From: an uncultured Legionella sp.
GTDB taxonomy: Bacteria > Pseudomonadota > Gammaproteobacteria > Legionellales > Legionellaceae
Length of the DNA stretch: 5,072 bases
Reading direction: 5' to 3'
Assembly (NCBI GenBank): GCA_903885895.1
Contig: CAISKC010000113.1
Location: 1 to 5,072, forward strand
In this document: positions 1 through 5,072 of the stretch, in pieces
How positions within the stretch are numbered: the stretch's first letter is position 1
Layout of the letters: every line of letters begins with the position of its first letter
Program-made: the position numbers and the translations under genes
The notes under the pieces: model-generated
What the model saw: the letters and a program-made list of their open reading frames with translations, nothing else
What the model was told of the DNA's origin: nothing
The model's database searches: none

Positions 1-42
1 GCACGCAGAGCCTTGTTTCGCTATATTAGACCTTACCTATAA
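1..42 (+). CDS. Possible C-terminal tail of a plus-strand gene entering from the left
   Basis: Frame 1 reads ARRALFRYIRPYL and stops at TAA (40-42). Thirteen codons are too few to identify a family; all that can be seen is a basic, aromatic C-terminus. It is favoured as the real left neighbour for two reasons. A hairpin with a T-rich tail on the same strand follows nine bases later. In addition, all minus-strand frames leaving galU meet stops before the edge, so no long minus-strand gene starts in this space. The other two plus frames are less convincing: frame 3 stops within 27 bases, while frame 2 runs on into the 3' end of galU. If this reading is right, the gene is convergent with galU. 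Confidence is low because so little of it is present. Confidence 0.3.
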   Translation, partial: ARRALFRYIRPYL

Positions 43-50
43 CGACTCTT

Positions 51-93
51 TGGTGGGGAGAAGGATACAATCATCCTACCCCATTATTTCTTT
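51..93 (+). terminator. Hairpin with T-rich tail between convergent gene ends
   Basis: An inner stem pairs AGGAT (62-66) with ATCCT (73-77) around a six-base loop. An outer stem pairs TGGGG (54-58) with CCCCA (79-83), and G-T pairs can extend it outward. The two stems are separated by a small AGA/A internal loop. On the plus strand the hairpin runs into TTATTTCTTT (84-93), a fair rho-independent tail. On the minus strand the hairpin is followed by CACC and then AAAGAG, with no T run. The polarity therefore suits termination of a plus-strand gene better than galU. The 3' arm contains the galU stop codon. Confidence 0.45.
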
Positions 94-960
94 CAAAAAA
101 CAATGCAAATCCTCTTTCACTTCAGGATGACGCAAAGCGTACATAACAGTTGCCTGTAGATAACCAAGCTTACTACCACAATCGTAACGTTTACCAATAA
201 ATTCCATTGCTTGGACAGACTGTTTTGCCAACAGCAACTCAATGCCATCCGTTAATTGAATCTCTCCTCCGCGCCCCGGCGTCACTTGCTCTAAACACTC
301 AAAAATCATGGGATCTAAAATATATCTTCCAATCACGGCTAATTGAGAAGGCGCATGTTCAGGCTTTGGCTTCTCAATAATCCCATCAATTTTTCCAGAC
401 CTCTGCCAATTGGGATCGACTTGAATGATCCCGTATTTTTCTGTAGCAGATTTGGGAATATGTTCAACAGCAATAACTGACTCTCTCCGTTCCGCGTAAT
501 GATGAAGCATTTGCTGTAAACACGAAGCACCTCCATCACTATCAATCAAATCATCGGCTAATAGTACAGCAAAAGGTTCATTATGAATCAAACTTTTTGC
601 TTGTAAAATAGCATGTCCCAAACCAAGCGCTTGGGATTGCCGCACATAGGAACAAGTCACATGAGAAGGAATAATTTTTTGGATTTGCTCTAAAAGTACA
701 GTATTGCCTTGCTCAAAGAGTTTTGTTTCTAGCTCAAAGTTATAGTCAAAATGATCTTCTATCGATCGCTTTCCACTATTAGTCACGAAAATAAGCTCAG
801 TCATACCAGCCTCTATCGCTTCTTCTACTGAATATTGGATCAACGGTTTATCAACGATCGGCAGCATTTCTTTAGGGCTTGCTTTCGTCGCAGGTAAAAA
901 TCGAGTCCCTAATCCTGCCACAGGAAAGACAGCACGTTTAACAAATCCTTGTTTTGACAT
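76..960 (-). CDS. galU: UTP--glucose-1-phosphate uridylyltransferase (UDP-glucose pyrophosphorylase)
   Basis: This cytoplasmic enzyme makes UDP-glucose and pyrophosphate from UTP and glucose-1-phosphate, supplying glucosyl donor for polysaccharides, galactose metabolism and envelope sugars. The 294 residues match the usual length of about 290-300 for bacterial GalU. Visible hallmarks in order are the nucleotide-binding loop GLGTRFLP (16-23), PKEMLP (29-34), DKPLIQY (37-43), QALGLGHA (110-117), the metal-site segment LLADDLI (133-139), EKP (196-198), GRY (211-213), GGEIQLTDGI (231-240) and GKRYDCGSKLGY (256-267). All are intact. The ATG is chosen because the conserved N-terminal block begins a few residues later; the Shine-Dalgarno match is weak (AGG in the minus-strand leader, bases 966-968). 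It is transcribed divergently from the alpha-glucan operon across 95 bp, which hints at a shared role in supplying donor sugar. The similar RfbA/RmlA thymidylyltransferases are unlikely, given the GalU-specific EIQLTD and RYDCGSK blocks. Confidence 0.96.
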   Translation of the reverse strand: MSKQGFVKRAVFPVAGLGTRFLPATKASPKEMLPIVDKPLIQYSVEEAIEAGMTELIFVTNSGKRSIEDHFDYNFELETKLFEQGNTVLLEQIQKIIPSHVTCSYVRQSQALGLGHAILQAKSLIHNEPFAVLLADDLIDSDGGASCLQQMLHHYAERRESVIAVEHIPKSATEKYGIIQVDPNWQRSGKIDGIIEKPKPEHAPSQLAVIGRYILDPMIFECLEQVTPGRGGEIQLTDGIELLLAKQSVQAMEFIGKRYDCGSKLGYLQATVMYALRHPEVKEDLHCFLKEIMG

Positions 961-986
961 GGTGGCCTATTTTTGAAGTATCCAAC

Positions 987-1014
987 TTGTTATATTAAAG
1001 CAAGTCGCTATACT
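987..1014 (+). promoter_or_regulatory. Candidate sigma-70 promoter for the alpha-glucan operon
   Basis: TTGTTA (987-992) and TATACT (1009-1014) are separated by 16 bases. The -10 has one mismatch and the -35 has two. The predicted start lies near 1021, leaving a leader of about 35 bases that contains the AAAAGGA ribosome-binding site at 1044-1050. It overlaps the candidate galU promoter on the opposite strand almost completely, so the two directions may compete for RNA polymerase. Confidence 0.45.
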
Positions 1015-1017
1015 TAA
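989..1017 (-). promoter_or_regulatory. Candidate sigma-70 promoter for galU
   Basis: Read on the minus strand, TTAAGT (1017-1012) and TATAAC (994-989) are separated by 17 bases. The -10 is one mismatch from TATAAT; the -35 is poor, matching three of six bases. Transcription would start near 982, giving a short leader of about 22 bases before the galU ATG. A second option on the same strand is TTGCTT (1003-998) with GATACT (982-977), but its 15-base spacer is short. Only a start-site map could choose between them. Confidence 0.3.
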
Positions 1018-1055
1018 GTAAAGATTTAACACCATGAGCGATAAAAAGGATATTT

Positions 1056-1235
1056 ATGCGCACGGTTGTAGTTTTTCCTGCTAACAAACAAATTTGCGTG
1101 ATTGATAATGCCTCTGAGCCTCATGTTACGACTCCTACACCTGTTATGGAAGAATATGCGCATTTAACCTCAAATCGCTCAACTGGCATCAAAAACATTA
1201 TTCAAATTTCCAAATCATCAGGAGCATTGATATGA
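1056..1235 (+). CDS. Small unrecognised protein (59 aa), first gene of the alpha-glucan operon
   Basis: The ORF runs ATG (1056-1058) to TGA (1233-1235). A good ribosome-binding site, AAAAGGA (1044-1050), lies five bases before the start. Its stop overlaps the GH15 start in an ATGA, the same arrangement seen at the next two junctions, which argues that it is translated. The product starts MRTVVVFPANKQICVIDN, a short hydrophobic strand-like opening, followed by a polar Thr/Pro/Ser-rich middle (about residues 23-45) and ends IIQISKSSGALI. It has a single Cys (residue 14) and no convincing transmembrane helix, signal peptide or metal-binding motif. I do not recognise a family. It might be a small partner or regulator of the glucan enzymes, or a translated leader that drives coupled translation of the glucoamylase; both are inference. 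The alternative in-frame ATG at 1146 has no ribosome-binding site. Confidence 0.7.
   Translation: MRTVVVFPANKQICVIDNASEPHVTTPTPVMEEYAHLTSNRSTGIKNIIQISKSSGALI
1220..1224 (+). promoter_or_regulatory. Ribosome-binding site of the GH15 gene, inside the small ORF
   Basis: AGGAG lies seven bases before the ATG at 1232 and within the last codons of the 59-residue ORF. It fixes the glucoamylase start, and the ATGA overlap means that ribosomes finishing the small ORF stop right at this start. The two downstream starts, at 2707 and 3924, lack an equally well placed site: TAAGGA at 2686-2691 is 15 bases away, and only a weak GCGAG lies before 3924. Confidence 0.65.
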
Positions 1236-2710
1236 GTGACCCAATTCTAGATAGCGTTCCTCCTTTTTCCGAAGAAGATATCGAAACACTCAAAGAGCAT
1301 TTATTAAAAAACATTTCTACTGAGACCAATGTTTTTCACAAGCGACTAGAAGGGAAAAAAATCACCTCACTTCCAGGCGCGGTGATTGCGGCACCTGCTG
1401 CTCAAGGACTTAGTTTTGTACAAGATTATATTTTCCGTTGGGCGCGGGACGGCGCAATTACCATGGCAACGGTTTTCGCTTTATATCTGCGTGCAAAAAC
1501 ACCCGACGAACAAGAGCGTTTACGAAGCTATTTGATCAATTACATAAAATTTATCAAAGTGTGTAACGCTAACCCACCTTTGAATGGGATCGACATTCGT
1601 GGGGAACCTAAATTTAATATTGATGGTACACTTTGGACAGGTTCCTGGGGACGCCCTCAAAATGATGGCGCTGCGTTGATTGTGATTGTCCTTACTCAAA
1701 TGCTCAAAGTATTTATAGATGAGAATCAGGATCAATCTATTATTGATATGCTGTATAGCTTCAGCAATGATTCACTTATCAAATCAAATCTAGAGTATAT
1801 TTCTCAGCATTTCACAGAACCTTCTTTTAGTGCATGGGAAGAAGTAAGAGGATCCCATTTTTTCAGATCCTGCGTGCAACGCCGAGCTTTATATGAAGGG
1901 GCAGAATTGGCCAATGCGTTCGGAGACAGCCAGGCGGGACGATATTATATCGAACAAGCCAAAGCACTTGAAGCCTTTATGATGAGACATTGGGTGGAAG
2001 AGACGGGCTATTATCATGAGGCCATTGCTGAATCAGACGCAAGGGGAAGTGGTTTAGATATTACGGTTATCATGGGGCTCGTATATGGTCGCATGTTTAA
2101 AACAGGCGATGCTTTTTCGGTGTTGCATACACGTTCACTCAGTTCGGCATTTTTTATACGCAATTGTTTTGAAAATCTATATGAAATTAACCATAAAATG
2201 AAACAAACAACAGGATATGGTCCGCTCATTGGTCGTTACGTAGATGACATCTATGATGGCGATCAAAATCTTTATGGAAATCCATGGTTTCTCACCACGA
2301 ATGCTTTTGCTGAATTTTACTACACCGTGGCAGACGCATTAATGCGCGCAGGAAGTTTTGAACTTTCCTTTATGAGCATCCAGTTTTTCAAACAAATCTT
2401 ACCGGATGTCACACTGGATGATCATCAGATCCTCAATCATAAAATCAATGCCGTCTTGTTTGAAAAACTGATTGCTGGACTCATCCAAAGCGGAGACAAT
2501 ATGCTAGAAGCGGTTAAATCTTTCTGCTGTACTTATCCAGATGGAACCGGGCTACATATGTCAGAGCAAATTGATCGACGCAGTGGCCAGCAAAAAAGCG
2601 CGACAGATCTAACATGGAGCTATGCAAGCACGATCTCAGCCGCATTCGCTCGTGAAACAACCATCAACTTATGGAAGACGCTCTCTAAGGAAAAATCACA
2701 TCTTTTATGA
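1232..2710 (+). CDS. GH15 glucoamylase of fungal type, predicted cytoplasmic
   Basis: Glucoamylase (glucan 1,4-alpha-glucosidase) inverts configuration while releasing beta-D-glucose from non-reducing ends of starch- or glycogen-like chains. The 492 residues correspond to one (alpha/alpha)6-barrel catalytic domain. Motifs that align by eye with Aspergillus glucoamylase are RWARDGAIT (69-77, like the substrate-binding WTRDSA), GRPQNDG (140-146, like GRPQRDG), WEEVRGSHFF (202-211) with Glu203 as the expected general acid (Aspergillus Glu179), GRY (334-336) with YGNPWFLTT (348-356), and MSEQ (443-446) with Glu445 as the expected base (Glu400), followed by DLTWSYA (459-465). All catalytic positions are present. 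The N-terminus is polar, with no signal peptide, and there is no starch-binding domain, so an intracellular glucan is the likely substrate. It overlaps both neighbours by four bases. The closeness to fungal rather than typical prokaryotic GH15 proteins suggests old transfer. Legionella pneumophila GamA is a known bacterial glucoamylase of eukaryotic type. The exact chain-length preference cannot be read. Confidence 0.92.
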   Translation: MSDPILDSVPPFSEEDIETLKEHLLKNISTETNVFHKRLEGKKITSLPGAVIAAPAAQGLSFVQDYIFRWARDGAITMATVFALYLRAKTPDEQERLRSYLINYIKFIKVCNANPPLNGIDIRGEPKFNIDGTLWTGSWGRPQNDGAALIVIVLTQMLKVFIDENQDQSIIDMLYSFSNDSLIKSNLEYISQHFTEPSFSAWEEVRGSHFFRSCVQRRALYEGAELANAFGDSQAGRYYIEQAKALEAFMMRHWVEETGYYHEAIAESDARGSGLDITVIMGLVYGRMFKTGDAFSVLHTRSLSSAFFIRNCFENLYEINHKMKQTTGYGPLIGRYVDDIYDGDQNLYGNPWFLTTNAFAEFYYTVADALMRAGSFELSFMSIQFFKQILPDVTLDDHQILNHKINAVLFEKLIAGLIQSGDNMLEAVKSFCCTYPDGTGLHMSEQIDRRSGQQKSATDLTWSYASTISAAFARETTINLWKTLSKEKSHLL

Positions 2711-3927
2711 AAGTACTCATGTATGGGTGGGAGTTTCCACCCAATTTTACAGGTGGATTAGGCATTGCATGTTATGGCATCGTGCATGGGCTACTAACCA
2801 ATAAAATAGAGGTTGCCTTAGTATTACCGCGCAACCCCGCGCAACCTGAATATCAGGCAAGTTGTTTCCAATCCATCGATACGCCTTTCTCCATCACTAG
2901 TATTCATTCTCTATTAAAACCCTATATAGATGAAAAACGCTATCAAGAGCAATTAGCGATAGATCTGGTTCATATGCCTGAACTTCCAGATTATGGTGAC
3001 AATTTATTGAGTGAAGTCCGGCGTTATGCTGACTTAGCAAGTCAACAAGCTGCTCAAACGCCGCATGATATCATTCATGCGCACGATTGGCTGACAATTC
3101 TAGCGGGTATTGAAGCGCGCCGAGTAAGTGGCAAACCGCTGATTTTTCAAGTACACGCGTTAGAAATAGATCGTAGTGATGAGAATTTAAATCAAAATAT
3201 TTTTCAGATTGAGCAGTATGGCTTACGTGCGGCCGATCATATTATTGCAGTAAGTCAGTATACCAAAAATAGAATGATTGAGCGATATGGTATTACTGCT
3301 GAAAAAATCAGCGTTTCCTATAATGGATTATTTAGGCATCAACGGCCTCAAAAAGACGCGTCTACTTCATCAAAAAATACTCAAAAAACAGTTTTGTTTT
3401 TAGGTAGATTAACCTATCAAAAAGGCGTGTTTTATTTTATTGAAGCAGCTCGCAGCATACTAGAAACACGTCATGATATTCAATTTGTCATTGCGGGGGA
3501 AGGTGATTTACTATCGACTGCAATCGCGCAAGTCGCTTATTTAAAATTAGGCACTGACATTCATTTTACGTATTTTTTAGACCGTGAATCTGTTTCCAAA
3601 ATTTATCATATGAGCGATGTATATGTCATGCCCAGCATTTCAGAACCCTTTGGTATCGCATGCTTGGAAGCTTTGGAACATCATGTTCCCGTCATTATTT
3701 CAAAACAATCAGGTGTTTCAGAAGTGCTCGATTGTATTATTACTGTCGATTTCTGGGATACGGAGCTCCTCACAAAAAGGATCCTAGAGCTCGTCGATCA
3801 GCCTGAAATAAAAGAGCGACTTTTAACCAACATTGACGAGAAATTAGACCATCTAAACTGGGAAAGGATCACTCACAATATCATAGCGTGCTACACCAAT
3901 CTCATCGATCAAGCGAGCATCTCATGA
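2707..3927 (+). CDS. GT-B glycosyltransferase, glycogen-synthase-like (GT4 type)
   Basis: The protein is predicted to transfer glucose from a nucleotide-sugar to a growing alpha-glucan in the cytoplasm. Its 406 residues show two Rossmann-like halves. The N-terminal acceptor half begins MKVLMYGWEFPP with a GGLG loop (16-19), as in glycogen synthases, and carries HAHDW (124-128), VHALEIDRS (149-157) and IIAVSQYTKN (179-188). The C-terminal donor half has FLGRLTYQKG (231-240), with the Arg and Lys (234, 239) that normally contact the donor phosphates, VIAGEGD (261-267), and the EX7E motif EPFGIACLE (313-321). The opening block resembles the glycogen-synthase-like proteins that sit beside GH57 genes in Bacteroidetes. 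It is shorter than classical GlgA (about 475-480 residues). Its start lies in an ATGA with the GH15 stop, and its own stop overlaps the GH57 start. Donor (UDP- or ADP-glucose) and product are not proven; another hexosyl transfer remains possible. Confidence 0.88.
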   Translation: MKVLMYGWEFPPNFTGGLGIACYGIVHGLLTNKIEVALVLPRNPAQPEYQASCFQSIDTPFSITSIHSLLKPYIDEKRYQEQLAIDLVHMPELPDYGDNLLSEVRRYADLASQQAAQTPHDIIHAHDWLTILAGIEARRVSGKPLIFQVHALEIDRSDENLNQNIFQIEQYGLRAADHIIAVSQYTKNRMIERYGITAEKISVSYNGLFRHQRPQKDASTSSKNTQKTVLFLGRLTYQKGVFYFIEAARSILETRHDIQFVIAGEGDLLSTAIAQVAYLKLGTDIHFTYFLDRESVSKIYHMSDVYVMPSISEPFGIACLEALEHHVPVIISKQSGVSEVLDCIITVDFWDTELLTKRILELVDQPEIKERLLTNIDEKLDHLNWERITHNIIACYTNLIDQASIS

Positions 3928-5072
3928 AGATATGTTTTTATTTTCAAGTACATCAACCTTGGCGATTACGTCCCTATACTTTTTTTGATATTGGTCACCA
4001 TACTGACTATCATGATGAGCAAGCAAATGCTGACATCATGCGTAAAGTTGCCCATAAATGCTATTTGCCCACGAATCAAATCATGCTTGATCTTATTAAA
4101 CAGCACCAAGGTAAGTTTAAAATTGCTTACTCTCTAACAGGAACGGTCATTGAGCAGTTTAAACAATATAGTCCAGACACGCTCGACTCTTTTAAAAAAC
4201 TTGCAGATACTGGTTGTGTAGAGTTTTTAAATGAAACGTATCATCATAGTTTAAGTGCCCTATTTTCTAAAGATATCTTTTGTGAAGAAATTTTACGCCA
4301 TCGTGAACTCATTAAAAGAGAGTTTGGCCAAACCCCCACTGTCTTTAGAAATACTGAATTAATCTATAACAATGATCTCGCTAAAACCGTAGCAGCATTG
4401 GGCTTTCAAGGCATCTTGGCTGAAGGCGCAGATAAAGTTTTAGGTTGGATGAGCCCTAACTATCTTTACCAAGCACCACAAACCGACCTGAAACTACTAT
4501 TGAGAAACTATCCATTATCAGATGATATTGCTTTTCGTTTTTCCAATCCCCATTGGAATGAGCATCCTTTGACAGCAAAGAAATTTTCTAGCTGGGTACA
4601 CGATTTTGCTGGCACGGGAGAGATTATTAATCTGTTTATGGACTATGAAACCTTTGGGGAACATCAATGGGAATGTACCGGTATTTTTAATTTTTTACGA
4701 GCCTTACCAGAGACTGTATTAGCTCACCCAGATTTTAGTTTCTGTACGCCTCACGAAGCCATTGAAACATTAAACGCTGTCAGCTTGCTAGATACCCCTA
4801 CATTTTATTCTTGGGCTGACACAGAGCGCGATTTAAGCGCCTGGTGTGGCAACAGTTTACAAGACGATGCGCTCCAATCAATTTATAGTTTAGAAAAATC
4901 AGTCAAAGAATCCGGAGATATTCATATTCAAAACGATTTTTATAAACTATTAACTTCGGATCATTTTTATTATATGTGTACGAAATGGCATGCTGACGGT
5001 GATGTTCATAAATATTTCAATCATTATGAAGACCCTTACCGAGCTTATACCAATTTCCAAAACGTTGTAAAA
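3924..5072 (+). CDS. GH57 alpha-amylase / 4-alpha-glucanotransferase family protein, 3' end outside window
   Basis: The ORF is open for 383 codons, up to the last base, so the C-terminus is missing. GH57 enzymes are retaining enzymes that hydrolyse, transfer or branch alpha-glucans on a (beta/alpha)7 barrel. The five conserved regions can be placed: VHQP (9-12); CVEFLNETYHH (98-108); FRNTELIY (141-148), with Glu145 as the expected nucleophile; LFMDYETFGEHQW (237-249), with Asp240 as the expected acid/base; and TSDHFYYM (344-351). The 95-residue nucleophile-to-acid spacing is close to the 91 in the Thermococcus litoralis glucanotransferase (Glu123/Asp214). There is no signal peptide, so it should act in the cytoplasm. 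Its ATG overlaps the glycosyltransferase stop, and the ribosome-binding site is weak, suggesting coupled translation. The family tail runs FYYMCTKWHADGDVHKYF, as in the alpha-amylase-type members paired with GT4 enzymes. Whether it hydrolyses, transfers or branches cannot be decided from the sequence alone. Confidence 0.93.
   Translation, partial: MKICFYFQVHQPWRLRPYTFFDIGHHTDYHDEQANADIMRKVAHKCYLPTNQIMLDLIKQHQGKFKIAYSLTGTVIEQFKQYSPDTLDSFKKLADTGCVEFLNETYHHSLSALFSKDIFCEEILRHRELIKREFGQTPTVFRNTELIYNNDLAKTVAALGFQGILAEGADKVLGWMSPNYLYQAPQTDLKLLLRNYPLSDDIAFRFSNPHWNEHPLTAKKFSSWVHDFAGTGEIINLFMDYETFGEHQWECTGIFNFLRALPETVLAHPDFSFCTPHEAIETLNAVSLLDTPTFYSWADTERDLSAWCGNSLQDDALQSIYSLEKSVKESGDIHIQNDFYKLLTSDHFYYMCTKWHADGDVHKYFNHYEDPYRAYTNFQNVVK

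Larger units (their letters stand above)
976..1020. promoter_or_regulatory. Nested dyad and short palindrome in the divergent promoter region (possible operator)
   Basis: Two pairs of inverted arms share nearly the same centre, around 995. The outer arms are AAGTAT (976-981) and ATACTT (1010-1015); the inner arms are ACTTG (985-989) and CAAGT (1001-1005). In addition, TACTTAAGTA (1011-1020) is a perfect 10-base palindrome overlapping the plus-strand -10 and predicted start. The symmetry and position would suit a dimeric regulator controlling both directions. No known operator consensus is recognised, and short arms of this kind can arise by chance in AT-rich DNA. Confidence 0.3.

Noticed and set aside
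1..75. Possible tRNA or other small RNA at the left edge
   Set aside because: No cloverleaf arms or CCA end can be folded. The only clear structure is the hairpin that overlaps the galU end.
339..545. Minus-strand ORF of 68 codons in another frame inside galU
   Set aside because: It lies wholly within galU, whose motifs are continuous across this stretch, and its product shows no recognisable domain. It is a shadow frame.
1034..1084. 16-codon ORF (MSDKKDIYAHGCSFSC) just before the small protein gene, considered as a leader peptide
   Set aside because: It has no ribosome-binding site before its ATG, overlaps the better supported 1056 ORF, and shows no run of regulatory codons or attenuator hairpin.
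1520..1735. Minus-strand ORF of 71 codons antisense to the GH15 gene
   Set aside because: It is antisense to conserved glucoamylase coding sequence (including GRPQNDG), with no recognisable product.
2014..2229. Second minus-strand ORF of 71 codons antisense to the GH15 gene
   Set aside because: It lies fully antisense to continuous GH15 coding sequence, with no family resemblance. It is a chance ORF.
2622..2804. Plus-strand ORF of 60 codons spanning the GH15/glycosyltransferase junction
   Set aside because: It overlaps the conserved end of GH15 and the conserved start of the glycosyltransferase in a different frame. Its product looks like frame-shifted coding sequence.
1..5072. CRISPR arrays, insertion sequences, long repeats, attachment sites
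   Set aside because: None were seen by eye: there are no regularly spaced repeats, transposase fragments or long terminal inverted repeats, and coding sequence fills nearly all of the window.

Overview
The window looks like a moderately AT-rich bacterial chromosome segment. The GalU protein is of proteobacterial type, and I lean towards a gammaproteobacterium, possibly of the Legionella/Coxiella kind. That lineage guess is inference: no rRNA or other strong taxonomic marker is present.

Layout. Positions 1-42 may be the last codons of a plus-strand gene that runs in from outside. A hairpin with a T-rich tail (about 51-93) follows and overlaps the 3' end of galU, which is on the minus strand (76-960) and encodes UTP-glucose-1-phosphate uridylyltransferase. 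A 95-bp divergent intergenic region (961-1055) holds overlapping candidate promoters and a nested dyad. To the right is a tightly packed plus-strand operon of four genes: an unrecognised 59-residue protein (1056-1235), a GH15 glucoamylase of fungal type with no signal peptide (1232-2710), a GT-B fold glycosyltransferase resembling the glycogen-synthase-like GT4 proteins of Bacteroidetes (2707-3927), and a GH57 alpha-amylase/glucanotransferase that is still open at the window edge (3924-5072). All three junctions in this operon are 4-bp ATGA stop/start overlaps. No stretch of more than 300 bases lacks a gene.

How the genes fit together. GalU makes UDP-glucose. The glycosyltransferase could polymerise glucose from a nucleotide-sugar into an alpha-glucan. 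The GH57 enzyme could cut, branch or rearrange that glucan, and the GH15 enzyme could release glucose from its non-reducing ends. This suggests a cytoplasmic alpha-glucan (glycogen-like) storage and turnover module built from non-classical parts, with none of the standard glgC, glgA, glgB or glgP genes in view. The catalytic motifs are read directly from the sequence. The pathway, and UDP-glucose as the donor, are inferences from gene neighbourhood.
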